Source: Actinomyces qiguomingii
GTDB taxonomy: Bacteria; Actinomycetota; Actinomycetes; Actinomycetales; Actinomycetaceae
Assembly: GCF_004102025.1 (NCBI RefSeq)
Contig: NZ_CP025228.1
Location: 3,844,001-3,908,000, forward strand
Direction: 5' to 3'
Length of the DNA: 64,000 nucleotides
Shown here: positions 46,499 through 55,815 of the stretch, piece by piece
How positions within the stretch are numbered: the stretch's first letter is position 1
Layout: each line of letters begins with the position of its first letter
Position numbers and translations under genes: made by a program
The notes under the pieces: model-generated
The model's database searches: none
What the model was told of the DNA's origin: nothing
The model's input: the letters and a program-made list of their open reading frames with translations, nothing else

Positions 46499-47386
46499 AT
46501 GACCACCGCTGAGGCATCCGCCGTCGCTCCGCTCGCCCGCCACCTAGCCGGGCCGCTGGACGACGACGCCGCGCCGGTACTCGTCCTGTCCCACGGCATC
46601 ACCGACTCGGCGGCGTGCTGGATCGAGGCGATCGACCGCTGGACGGCCTCTGGCTACCGAATCGTCGCCCTGGATGCCCGCGGACACGGCGACTCCCCGC
46701 GCTGGGATCAGCCGGACCTCACCAACCAGACGACGGCCGGCCAGCGCCTGGCCGCCGACCTGGTAGGCGTGCTTGAGGATCTGCGTGCGCATGGGGTGCG
46801 CTCCGAGGGACCGCTGCGTGCACCGCTCGCCGTCGTCGGGCACTCCATGGGCGGGGTGACCAGCCTGGATGTGGCCGCGCACCGACCCGACCTGGTGGAC
46901 GCCGCCGTCGCCGAGGACCCCGCCTTCGTCACGCCGATCTGGCGGCGCCTGATGGCGATGAATGCGGTACGGCAGGTGCGGGAGTTGCAGGGGATCGCCG
47001 CCGACCCACAGGCGCGCTTCGAGCTGGAGATGCGTGACAATCCCACCTGGTCGCCCCGAGAGACTCGCGCCAGCGTCGAGGCGGCCTGCGGCGTCGACCT
47101 GGGGTTCATAGCGCAGGGCTGCGTCTCCCCGCCTACCCCCTGGCAGGAGGTCATCGACTCCCTGACGGTGCCGACGCTGATCGTCACCGGCACCGAACGC
47201 GTGGTGCTGCGCGGGAACAACCTCACCAACATCACCCGCCGCGCCAACCCGGTCATCACGACCACCGTAATCGAGGGTGCGCCCCACTGCGTGCGCCGCA
47301 CCTTCCCCGACCGCTTCCACGCCATCACCGACCCCTGGCTCGCTCGACATCTCGAAGTCGGCGTGCAGCCTGCCTCCAGTCAGTGA
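46499..47386 (+). CDS. Alpha/beta hydrolase
   Basis: The 295-residue protein has the classical alpha/beta hydrolase order: LVLSHGITDSAACW oxyanion region, ALDARGHGDSPRWD, nucleophile Ser116 in VVGHSMGG, and a late His in GAPHCVRRTFPDRF. It is cytoplasmic with no signal peptide. The substrate cannot be told. Its 3' end overlaps the hipA-like gene by 7 bases tail to tail. Confidence 0.88.
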   Translation: MTTAEASAVAPLARHLAGPLDDDAAPVLVLSHGITDSAACWIEAIDRWTASGYRIVALDARGHGDSPRWDQPDLTNQTTAGQRLAADLVGVLEDLRAHGVRSEGPLRAPLAVVGHSMGGVTSLDVAAHRPDLVDAAVAEDPAFVTPIWRRLMAMNAVRQVRELQGIAADPQARFELEMRDNPTWSPRETRASVEAACGVDLGFIAQGCVSPPTPWQEVIDSLTVPTLIVTGTERVVLRGNNLTNITRRANPVITTTVIEGAPHCVRRTFPDRFHAITDPWLARHLEVGVQPASSQ

Positions 47387-48604
47387 CGCATGCGGCTCGC
47401 CGTCTGCTCCATGTGGCCGGAAATCCACTCACGCACCGGCGCAGGCGCGGCGTCGATGCTCTCCCGGCTGGAGAAGAAACGGTCCACCGTGTCATCGACG
47501 ACGTCGAGCACGTCCTCATCGCCGACGGCGAGCCCGGCCTGGAGCCGCACGAAATGCTCCCGGGTGACCTCAGCCAGCCTGGTGGTACCGAAGAAGGGCA
47601 GGCCGAGCTCCGCATGGTTCGGGTACGCGGCGGTACACACCAGGTCATAGGCGGGTGAAAGCCGCGCGCGCCGCCCGTCGGGGTAGATCAGTGACCAGTT
47701 CTTCAGGTGGGCGTCCCCGTTGCCGACGAGCAGGTTGAACACCGTACGCCGAACCATCTCCCGCAGCGAGGAGTGGTCCCGCCCGCGGTAGGCCAAACCG
47801 GCAACCGTCTCCACACTGGACCGGTATTTCCCCTCGCCCGCGCCGTAGCGGTTGAGCACCTGAGCGAAGTCCTCGATATGTATACGGCCCTGCGGCGACC
47901 GATCAAAGCGGCGTACAGCGTAGGCGTCGGTTTCTTCCGAGAGCCAGGCGCCCGGCCCCAGATCGTCAATGCTGTCCCGAGCCCACAGCGCGACCTCCGG
48001 GGCCTCGATCCCAACCTGCCCTGCCAGCTCCATGACTGCGAATTCGTTGGAGGCGAGTCCAGGATACACTGGATCGGGGATCTTAAGAATCCAGTCCCCA
48101 TCCTCCCCGTGAGCCGGAATAACTAAGCGTCCACCCCTCATACTCATGGAGTATTTCAAGGTCATACCCGCCAAAGAAGCACGTCGTATACCACCCGCCG
48201 GCTTTAACTCCGGAGGCGGGATCAATTCTGCCCCCTCAAAAGAAGCGTCATGATCCTCGACGGCATCCGGCACAACTTCAACCGCTCCAGGTAGATCTGT
48301 CCCGATCCTTTCGAGCAGATCTATCTCGCGGTGCGTGCTTACACCTTGCTCCTTAGCAATCAGGTCGCGGAGGCGACCCTCGGGAAGTTAGGTTGGAGAA
48401 CCACGCCGGTACCCGGTTGGTGGCGCGCGGCTGCTTGCGTGGATGGTCCTCGAACCAGCGTCCGAGGACCATTCGTCCCGGGCGGTCCCAGTAGTCCGGG
48501 TCAAATACGAGCTTAGTGAACGGCCCTCCATCAGGCTGGTCGCGCCTGTGAATTGAGGCCACGCGCTCGGCGTGCAGCAACACCGCATACACTGAATCAC
48601 TCAC
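47380..48604 (-). pseudogene. HipA-family kinase, frameshifted
   Basis: GTG 48604 with a GGAGG site opens the HipA N-terminal domain (HAERVASIHRRDQPDGGPFT, PAWFSNL), then the frame breaks. One extra base near 48388-48390 separates it from LPEGRLRDLIAKEQ and the kinase body, which is open to 47380. Removing one base gives a 408-codon gene, the usual HipA length. The kinase part has K in WILKI, the catalytic VGNGDAHLKN and the metal Asp in PAYDLV. The C-terminal frame alone could start near 48273 but would lack the N-domain. No HipB-like antitoxin is adjacent; DUF262 lies 2 bases upstream in the same operon. Confidence 0.82.
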
Positions 48605-48606
48605 AG

Positions 48607-50232
48607 CTAGACCTCCTCGTCAAACACGTAGTCTGATAGCGGAGGCGTGTCCTCCTGTCCCCAGGCGGTGCGCGCCGTCAGAAACTCGGTCAGATACCTT
48701 TGCAACGCCTCGGCGCGCAGTCGCAGGAAGTCGCTGAACTCATTGGCCTGCAGCCGCTCCAGCATGGTCTCATCCAGCAGCAGGGACCCCAGGTCAAGTT
48801 GTTTATCTAGGGCCGTCAGCAACTCGCGCCGATCCAGCACGGAGATGAGCTTCGACGCCACCACCGGATCCTGGTCCTTGAGATCCGATGGGGGCACGAG
48901 GTCGGCTACTACGGCGCGCGGCGTCGCCTCCCCCTCCAGCTGCTCAGCCAAGACTTCGATGGTGAGTGGTTCATTGGTGCGCACATCCACTGGGTGAAGG
49001 TTCCACAATGCCGCGAGAATCATCTTGGAGTCCGCGCGAGTCGCACGAAAGACCCTCAGGTCCGGCGGCTGCGGGCTCCCACTGAGATCGGCTGCCTCAA
49101 GGAGCCGCTGCACGGAGGTGGATTCTTGGCCCAGTTTCACCCGCGCCGCCATGTCGCGCAGGTCCGTCTGTGAGCCACTGATACCCAGCGTATCGGCTCC
49201 CGCGCTCGTGCGCCACAGCCAACGGGATAGCAGTTCCAGGTTGCGGTCGGCCGGCTCGGGGAAGAGGGCGAAGAACCGGGTGAGAACCAGCAGTTGGAAG
49301 CGGAAGGGCAGCAACACCAGGTGCGGAATCCCGCAGCGCTCCTGCAAGAAACGCGCCGCCTGCACGAGCGCGCGCTCCGTGGCCCGGTAGGCCTCCGCCT
49401 CGCTCTCCACGGGGAAGTCGCTCACGCGACGACGACTTTCGGAGAACTCTCCGTGCACGTCCCTAGTGATATCCGTGTGCCGCCGCACCAGGATCGCCTG
49501 GACCACGACCTTGTCATCCAGTATGCCGAAGCGGGTCTGCGCATCAACGTCGGCGGCGATGCCGGAGGTGGTGTTTCCCGCCTCGGGCCCGCCGTGGATG
49601 GCGTTGAAGATCTCCGCCGCGTTCAGGCGCTTACCGCGAGAATTGATCCGGTCGAACACCTCACGGAGCGTCTGCTCGTCTGCCTGCTTCATGACCGTGG
49701 CCGGCACAGTCACGCGGTTAAGCCTGCCCGCCATTTCCTGAACGTGCGTTGCTTGATCGGCGGCGTCCGGGTTGTCCGCGAGCCAGGCGAGGGCCCGGGA
49801 GAAGTCGAACAGATCTGGCAATGGGATCACCAGCGGCTCATCGAGCGAGCGGCCGCCCACCACGGCCTTCTGCCGCAGCGAGTATCCCAGTGCGAAGCGC
49901 GGATCCTGCGCGCCTTCGGGATCGATCGCGTTGACCAGGCTGGTGACGCGCTGCTGGCCGTCGACAACCCACAGCGCATCCGACCGCGCCGGGGCTTCAA
50001 CATGAAGCGCACCGATAAGCAGATCCTCCGCCTCGGCCTCACGCTGCCACAGCAGCAGGCTGCCAAAGGGGAACCCACGCATGATCGAATCGAAGAGGCT
50101 GAGCACGTCCTTCCCGTCCCATCGGAAGGACCGCTGGAACTGAGGCACGCGCAGTCCTCCCGACTTCACGAGAGCGCGTAGCTCGGCGATTGTGTAGGCC
50201 TCGCTACTCGACAGTGCCTGGGTACTCTCCAT
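48607..50232 (-). CDS. DUF262 ParB-like nuclease-domain protein
   Basis: The 541-residue protein begins with a DUF262 (GmrSD N-terminal, ParB-like) domain: LRVPQFQRSFRWDG at 27-40 and the catalytic-type DGQQRVTSL at 91-99, then VFDRINSRGKRLNAAEIFNAI. The C-terminal half is alpha-helical with LRAEALQRYLTEFL near the end. DUF262 proteins are often nucleases that act on modified phage DNA, usually with a DUF1524 His-Me domain; none is evident here. The hipA-like gene starts 2 bases after its stop, with its ribosome site inside this gene, so the two are coupled. Confidence 0.85.
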   Translation of the reverse strand: MESTQALSSSEAYTIAELRALVKSGGLRVPQFQRSFRWDGKDVLSLFDSIMRGFPFGSLLLWQREAEAEDLLIGALHVEAPARSDALWVVDGQQRVTSLVNAIDPEGAQDPRFALGYSLRQKAVVGGRSLDEPLVIPLPDLFDFSRALAWLADNPDAADQATHVQEMAGRLNRVTVPATVMKQADEQTLREVFDRINSRGKRLNAAEIFNAIHGGPEAGNTTSGIAADVDAQTRFGILDDKVVVQAILVRRHTDITRDVHGEFSESRRRVSDFPVESEAEAYRATERALVQAARFLQERCGIPHLVLLPFRFQLLVLTRFFALFPEPADRNLELLSRWLWRTSAGADTLGISGSQTDLRDMAARVKLGQESTSVQRLLEAADLSGSPQPPDLRVFRATRADSKMILAALWNLHPVDVRTNEPLTIEVLAEQLEGEATPRAVVADLVPPSDLKDQDPVVASKLISVLDRRELLTALDKQLDLGSLLLDETMLERLQANEFSDFLRLRAEALQRYLTEFLTARTAWGQEDTPPLSDYVFDEEV

Positions 50233-50508
50233 ACCGCGATCATGCCACGGACGTACGACACAAGCGCGGGTGGCGATCCATCGTCAGTCGGCGGAGCGCT
50301 CGCCCACATCGGAACACCGACCCTCGAAGCGGAACCCCAGCGCAATTCGTTCACCTCGGCAACCCGCGCCCCACAAGCATCGTTGCTGGGCGGATGCGCG
50401 ATCAACCCGGTAACGACAACTATGGCGGCCATTTGCTGCCAGGCTTGACAGCGTTGGTTATAGTTGATTGATCGATACGAGTGAAGCCACCCAAGGACCG
50501 CTATCCAG

Positions 50509-52826
50509 ATGCTTCTTGCCACCCTGATCGCCACCATCGTATTCTGCGCCATCTTCACCTATGTCCGACTGCGGACAATCCCGTTTTTGGGGCGCTGGCT
50601 TACCCCTGTTACCGAGTTCCTAGACAACCTGACGAAAGGGCTACGCCTCGGGCCTCTTGAGCAGGTCGCCACGGTGCTGTTCCTCGCAGGCGCCACCACC
50701 TGGGTTCTCCGTCACCCGGAGTCACCGCTTTGGCAGGAGGTGACAGGCGCCGACGCCTCGCCTCGTCAGGTCATGCTGGCTTCGGCCTTCGGTCTAATCG
50801 TCCTGATCACCTTCACCGTCACTACCAGTGCAGGCGCGGTCCGAGACCGGACAAGTCAGAACACCACGACATACCTAGGTCAGCACGAGCACGACTACCT
50901 TGTGACGCGCTCGGGCATAACGGGCTTCCTGTGGGCTCCCATCTTCCCCCTCCTCATTGTCTTCCTATTCACGGTCCCGACGGCCGAGCCACTTCTGACC
51001 GACAGTTTCTCGTGGACGCTCACATTCCCGCGTCCCCTCGAGGTTATCATCGGGGAACTTAGCATTGTTATCCCTGTCCGACTGCTGACACTGTCCCTGT
51101 GGTGCTCAGCATTCGCCGTCGTCGCAGTCTCGCTGTTGCTTAACCTCACGCTGATGTTACGCGCTTCGATGATCCGTCTTCTCAGTCCGGGTTACGTGCG
51201 CTATATCATCAAGAGGGACGTCGAGGACTTCTACGCCCGCGCCCTGACGAGGATCACTCGCCTCGATGTCCAGGAACAGCGTGAGAAAACACGGGGTCTC
51301 ACGAAGTGGACCGTGGACCTCTTCGCAAGAGCGCTGACGGGGAACCTGAGGAACTCGACGACGCGTTGCGTGCCACGTTCAACTCTCGCAGTGCACGAAA
51401 TATATACAAGCAGGCCGAACATGGGGAGAAGCTTTTCACGTTCATTCACGCCATCTCGGAACGTCGCGACAGCAAAAAGGCTCATACCCTGACTCAACTC
51501 ATCTACCAGTGCCGAATTGCCCACCTACGAAGGATGTGGGACACCGCGGAGCACATTGCCACAGGGAAGAGGTCGGTTATCTTTGAATACCTCCAAAGGA
51601 GCGACAAGGCACCCCGAGTAAGTTCTGTACTATTAAAAGAGGTGCTACGCGACAGCAGTTCTCTCGACCGACGTTTTCTAGAGTTGCTCAACAACCGCAA
51701 TATCGAAGACATCGACACCGATTCTCCGGCATCACATCTCATCCGTGGCCGCCTTCGCGACCCTCGCCAATTGCCCAATGACCAACTATTCCATCCGGCC
51801 TACTACCTAGACATAGAGGAGCCCCGGCCCGTCAGCGAGCACGTCATCACCTCCGTAGGAGTCACGTACAGGGACCTCGCAGAGCTGCTCACCGACCACT
51901 CATCACCGACAAGTTCGTGCGTGACCATTGACGACCTCAAAACCATCCTGGATCACGCCAGCCGCATCCAACACAGGCAGACGCGTAAATATGCGGTGGA
52001 CCAGGTCGCCGACGCGGTTATCCAAGCCACAATCATCTCGCGGCACGAGAACGAAGAACTCGGGGCTGACACCCTCAGCGTACTCGTTCCCTCCTTGCCA
52101 AACAGAAGCCGCATACCCGGTCCGGTCCCCCGCGAGTCAGCCGACGTCCAACAGCCTGAGGCGGCGACGTACCGAAGTACCACCGACCTCATTCACGACG
52201 TTGTCCTACGCCGCCTAAGAGACTACCCCACCCTTGACCCGGCTGCGCGCACCGTGCTTCTCGGGTTCGTCGACGACACGGAAGTCCTCGCCAACATCCT
52301 CTACACGCTTCTCTACGCAGACGAAAGCCACCGACTCCGTGCACAGTTGCTGCACCCGTTCCTCCCCTACACCCGACGCATCTACCTCGGCAAGGAGGAA
52401 CGCGGCCGCCACAGGGAGCGGGTTGCCCGGCTCCTACTTGAAGGAACAGGCATCAGCCACAGGGTCAATGCGGAGGTTGCGACATGGCTCGTCGATTTGC
52501 TTGGCCGTCCCCTCACACTCAATGAGCTCAAGGATGTAGGCACGGCTCCGCGACTGTTTAGATTCAGCTGGCTGTCCGTCGTCCTGTGGTGGGCTCTACT
52601 CACGCCCACAACCCCTCTCTACACGGAGTTCTTCACAGATGCGCAGCTTGAGGCTCTCGACGCCAGTGGTTGGGGTGATGAAACCCGGGGGCGCGATGCA
52701 GTCCTTGAGGCGATCAGCATCCTCACCGAACTCGGTGAGGATAGAAAGGCCTCGCAACTCCAGTTCATGATCCGGCGCGCCAGGAGGCCGCCGAACGGTG
52801 AGAGCCCCAAGTCCACACCGACGTAA
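50509..52826 (+). pseudogene. Large membrane protein broken by a one-base loss in a G tract
   Basis: Frame A (50509-51492) encodes about five membrane segments (near 1-20, 53-69, 88-109, 141-158, 188-218) and a natural sequence up to FARALTG. Frame B (to 52826) continues with EPEELDDALRATFNSRSARN and about 490 cytoplasmic, helical residues. The switch is at GGGG 51339-51342; one more G would join both parts into a 772-residue protein. After that point frame A looks random. I do not recognise the family. It lies divergent to the DUF262-hipA operon and ends inside the phd operator. It may be phase-variable, a mutant or a sequencing error. Confidence 0.7.
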
Positions 52827-52845
52827 TGTCGTTACAACGTCGGTG
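52816..52845. promoter_or_regulatory. Candidate phd operator
   Basis: Inverted arms CACCGACGT and ACGTCGGTG enclose 12 bases and lie 22 bases before the antitoxin ATG, overlapping the stop of the preceding gene. Phd/YefM antitoxins repress their own promoters at such palindromes. Confidence 0.55.
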
Positions 52846-52866
52846 CTTAGAAAGGAGCCGCAACCG

Positions 52867-53121
52867 ATGACAGCCACCACCATGTCAAGCCGGGAGTTCA
52901 ATCAAAACGTCTCCGCGGCCAAGCGGGCTTCACGCCAGGGCCCGGTCCTCATCACCGACCGCGGCGTCCCCGCGCATGTCTTGCTATCCATTGGGGAGTA
53001 TCGGCGCCTAACCTCAGAGAACAAAGGAGTCTTGGAGGCACTCTTCATGTCGGGACTGTCCGAGATCGAGTTGGACATCGAGCCCGCCAGCGACCTCCCG
53101 CGGGCCGCGGCGCTGGACTGA
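52867..53121 (+). CDS. Phd/YefM-family antitoxin
   Basis: ATG 52867, with AAGGAG nine bases upstream, gives an 84-residue protein. The N-terminus (MSSREFNQNVSAAKRASRQG, PVLITDRGVPAHVLLSIGEY) is the DNA-binding Phd/YefM fold. The acidic C-terminus (SEIELDIEPASDLPRAAALD) is the toxin-neutralising tail. The stop overlaps the start of a truncated PIN toxin (TGATG), the normal phd-vapC layout. It may survive as an orphan antitoxin. Confidence 0.85.
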   Translation: MTATTMSSREFNQNVSAAKRASRQGPVLITDRGVPAHVLLSIGEYRRLTSENKGVLEALFMSGLSEIELDIEPASDLPRAAALD

Positions 53122-53264
53122 TGCTGCTTGACACCAACGTCGTCTCCGAACTGCGCACGTTCAGACACCGGGGCGAGGCCCCGCTACGCCAGCTGAAGCC
53201 GGACCCTCACGCAGCCGCCGGGCCGCCTCAGTCGGTGGAGCGCACCAGCCACCAGGCGGCATAA
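53121..53264 (+). pseudogene. VapC-type PIN toxin remnant
   Basis: The ORF opens with MLLDTNVVSELR, the canonical start of PIN-domain VapC toxins with the first catalytic Asp. After about 15 residues the family likeness ends and the frame stops at 47 residues, against about 140 for VapC. The remainder of the frame runs antisense into the 3' end of the amylosucrase-like gene. The toxin is therefore a 5' stub, probably inactive. Confidence 0.72.
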
Positions 53265-55303
53265 GGCGGCACCGGCACCTGGCCGTCGCCGGCACCCTCC
53301 AGGCTGGTGGATCCCGCCGGCACCGTGTCCGTGAGCACATCCACCGCCCCGAGCACCCCGTACTCGGCCAGGCGCGTCGCGGGCACGGAGCGCCAGTCCG
53401 GAGTCACGTTGTACACGCCCACGAAGCTGCCGCGCGGGTGATCGCGGAAGGTGACCAGAACGCCGTCGTCGTCGACGGGCGCCACGACGGTGCGCACATC
53501 CGCGCTCAGCTGCGGCAGGCGGGCCCGCACCTTCCCCATGTGGGCCAGGTCGGTGAAGACGCGGCCGGACACCGTGGAGCGGTCGCGGCGCTCAGCCACG
53601 GCAGCCTCACTCAGCCGCGGGCGGCCCGCCCAGCGGGAGTCGGACTCGTGACCGGGCTCGGTATCCCAGTTCGGGTCGTTGAACTGTGCCAACTCGTCTC
53701 CGCTCCACAGCACCGGGATGCCGCCCCAGCCGTAGATGATGGCGTAGGCCAGACGCATGGCGTTCAAGCGCTGTTCCAACCAAGAGCGCAACTCCTCCTC
53801 ACGCCAGCCGGGAGTGTGCTCGTCAATCCCGGCCACCGCCTCAGCGGCGGCCTCAATCCCGATCAGGGAGGCGGCGGTGCCGGCCGTGCGCCGGTCGTTG
53901 GTGACGGGGTTGTACTGGAAGGTGATGCCGCGGGCGTCACTCATGGGGTACTGGCCCGTGTACCAGTCCGCTAGGAAGACCCTATGCAGGTAGCCGTTCA
54001 GGCCCACCGCCTCGGCATCGGCGTCGTCGATCGCCCAGCCGATGTCGTCATGGCAGCGGACATAGGTGATCCAGGTGGCGGTGGAGGGCTCGATTGGCAG
54101 TGAGGAAAGCGTCTGGGCGGCCAGGCTCACGCTGCGGCTGGCCAGCATGGACCACACCTGCACCATGAGCGAATTGTGGTAGGCCAGGTCGGAGACCTTG
54201 CCGGTGTAGCGGCCCTGCCCCAGGTACTGCAGCAGTTCGGTGGGGGCCACAATCGCCTCCGCCTTCAGAGCGATGGCCGGGCAGGCGATGCGGGTGAGCG
54301 CCCGCAGCACCTCGGTGATGGAGTGGACCTCGGGCTGCCCCTGGCAGTCGGTACCCTTGCGCTTAATGGTGAAGGCGATCGCGTCCAGGCGCAGCACCTC
54401 CACACCGCGGTTGGCCAGCTCCATCACGATCTCGACGAACTCCTCCATCACCTGGGGGTTGCGCCAATTCAGGTCCCACTGGAAGGAGTTGAAGGTGGTC
54501 CACACCCAGCCATCGAGGTCCTCCTCCCAGGTGAAGTTACCGGGCGCGAAGTCGGGGAAGATCTCCGGCAGGGTGCGCTCGTACTCGTCGGGCTCGGTAC
54601 GGTCGGGGTAGATGAGGAAGTAGTCGCGGTAGCGCTGCTCGCCGGCGCGGGCGCGCCGCGCCCACTCGTGCTCACGGGCCACGTGGTTCAGCACTAGGTC
54701 AATGACCAGGCTCATGCCCTCCTTGCGCAACTCGCCCGTCAAGTGCTCCAGGTCGTCCATGTCACCCAGGTCGGGGCGCACGGAGCGGTAGTCGGCAACG
54801 GCGTAACCACCGTCGGAGTCGCCGGGGCGGGGGGTGAGCAGGGGCATGAGGTGGAGGTAGCTGACACCCAGCTCCCGCAGGTAGCCGATGCGCTTCTCCA
54901 CGCCGCGCAGGTCTCCGGCGAAGCGTTCGGTGTAGCCGGAGTAGCCGATGCGGGAGGGGTCCTGCACCCAGGCGGGGTCGAGGGTGCGGGCCAGATCGAG
55001 GTGGCGCAGCTCAGGGCTGCGCGCGGCATAGCTGCGAGCAGCCTCGGCCAACAGGCGGACGGCGGTGCGCCCGGCGGCGGGCTCACCGTACAAGGTGAGT
55101 AGGCCATCAACCACGTCCGGGTACCAGCGCTCAACGCGAGTGGTGAAGATCTCGCGCTCGGCGCGGGACAGGTCGGCGGCCGCCAGGGCGGCATCAACAG
55201 CGTCACGGACCTCCTGGGGCACCGCCGCTGCCGCGGTTTCAGTGGACCAGGTGGTGAGGATGGAGGCGGAACCGGCGGGGTCGGCATGCGTGGGAGGGGT
55301 CAT
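53228..55303 (-). CDS. Amylosucrase-like GH13 enzyme
   Basis: From ATG 55303 (GGAG seven bases upstream) the protein has 691 residues; a frame from 55342 adds 13. The GH13 subfamily 4 layout is clear: VSYLHLMPLL and LVIDLVLNHVAREHEWA early, nucleophile Asp307 in VLRLDAIAF, acid Glu349 in KAEAIVAP, and RCHDDIGW near 418. An N-terminal helical domain of about 90 residues and a C-terminal beta domain (GVYNVTPDWRSV) match amylosucrase. These enzymes make alpha-glucan from sucrose or hydrolyse it. No signal peptide is seen, so it acts in the cytoplasm. Activity on sucrose is inferred. Confidence 0.88.
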   Translation of the reverse strand: MTPPTHADPAGSASILTTWSTETAAAAVPQEVRDAVDAALAAADLSRAEREIFTTRVERWYPDVVDGLLTLYGEPAAGRTAVRLLAEAARSYAARSPELRHLDLARTLDPAWVQDPSRIGYSGYTERFAGDLRGVEKRIGYLRELGVSYLHLMPLLTPRPGDSDGGYAVADYRSVRPDLGDMDDLEHLTGELRKEGMSLVIDLVLNHVAREHEWARRARAGEQRYRDYFLIYPDRTEPDEYERTLPEIFPDFAPGNFTWEEDLDGWVWTTFNSFQWDLNWRNPQVMEEFVEIVMELANRGVEVLRLDAIAFTIKRKGTDCQGQPEVHSITEVLRALTRIACPAIALKAEAIVAPTELLQYLGQGRYTGKVSDLAYHNSLMVQVWSMLASRSVSLAAQTLSSLPIEPSTATWITYVRCHDDIGWAIDDADAEAVGLNGYLHRVFLADWYTGQYPMSDARGITFQYNPVTNDRRTAGTAASLIGIEAAAEAVAGIDEHTPGWREEELRSWLEQRLNAMRLAYAIIYGWGGIPVLWSGDELAQFNDPNWDTEPGHESDSRWAGRPRLSEAAVAERRDRSTVSGRVFTDLAHMGKVRARLPQLSADVRTVVAPVDDDGVLVTFRDHPRGSFVGVYNVTPDWRSVPATRLAEYGVLGAVDVLTDTVPAGSTSLEGAGDGQVPVPPYAAWWLVRSTD

Positions 55304-55376
55304 GACTCCATCGTCCCCGATTCCGGGGCCCAACGGGAACACTTTCGGACGACGAAGCCGTGGTGGCCGGCGCTGG

Positions 55377-55498
55377 TGTCACAAAATGCAGCACTTTCAT
55401 CGGTTTCGCTGCGGGGTCGTTGCTTGGAGCCGCATGAGTACGCGGTTGTGGTGGGCGGTTGTACTGGGTTCGAGCGGAAAGTGCTGCATTTTGTGACA
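55377..55498. repeat. 122-bp MITE-like element, copy 2
   Basis: The left arm (55377-55398) is identical over 22 bp to that at 29201, and the right arm (55477-55498) differs from the other copy at two positions. In this copy the two arms are perfectly complementary to each other. Between them are 78 non-coding bases. Confidence 0.88.
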
Positions 55499-55564
55499 GT
55501 TTCGGCTGTGTGGCGGGGTTCGTTGATCGGTGGTGCTACGGGTGGGGGTGCTACGGGTGGCTTG

Positions 55565-55740
55565 GTCGTAGGCCTGCCGGCGGGTGAGCACCGCCACTAT
55601 CGGCGGGGTCCACCGATCCACGACGGGCACTCGGGCGACAGCATGTCGTAGCAGGTCAGCGGCCGGAGCGGGACTCCGTCCGGCGCCGCATCCGTGGCGG
55701 CTTGGTCGGGACCGGATGGATGTGACACGAGCAACTCCAT
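55565..55740 (-). pseudogene. Possible HxlR-type regulator remnant
   Basis: On the minus strand, a frame from ATG 55740 reads to CYDMLSPECPSWIGG and then stops, while a neighbouring frame reads CPVVDRWTPPIVAVL, which resembles the Cys-Pro and RWTxxIV start of HxlR winged-helix regulators. HxlR genes often lie divergent to NAD(P)-binding oxidoreductases like the one at 55816. The match is short, so this is tentative. Confidence 0.35.
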
Positions 55741-55815
55741 GGTCACCTTGAGGTAGTTGGTATCTAAAACATAGTTTCGCGTTGTTCCAACCCCCAAACC
55801 AGTAGAGGACACCTC

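Larger units (their letters stand above)
55304..55815. other. 512-base gap with repeat element and regulator relic
   Basis: The gap contains the 122-bp inverted-repeat element at 55377-55498, two near-identical GGTGCTACGGGTGG units around 55532-55560, and a possible HxlR regulator relic on the minus strand at about 55565-55740. The promoter of the following NAD(P)-binding gene should lie near 55750-55800, where AT content rises (TATCTAAAACATAG). Confidence 0.7.

Noticed and set aside
51285..51492. Programmed -1 ribosomal frameshift joining the two frames
   Set aside because: No X-XXY-YYZ heptamer in the right phase and no strong following stem; a lost G in a G tract is simpler.
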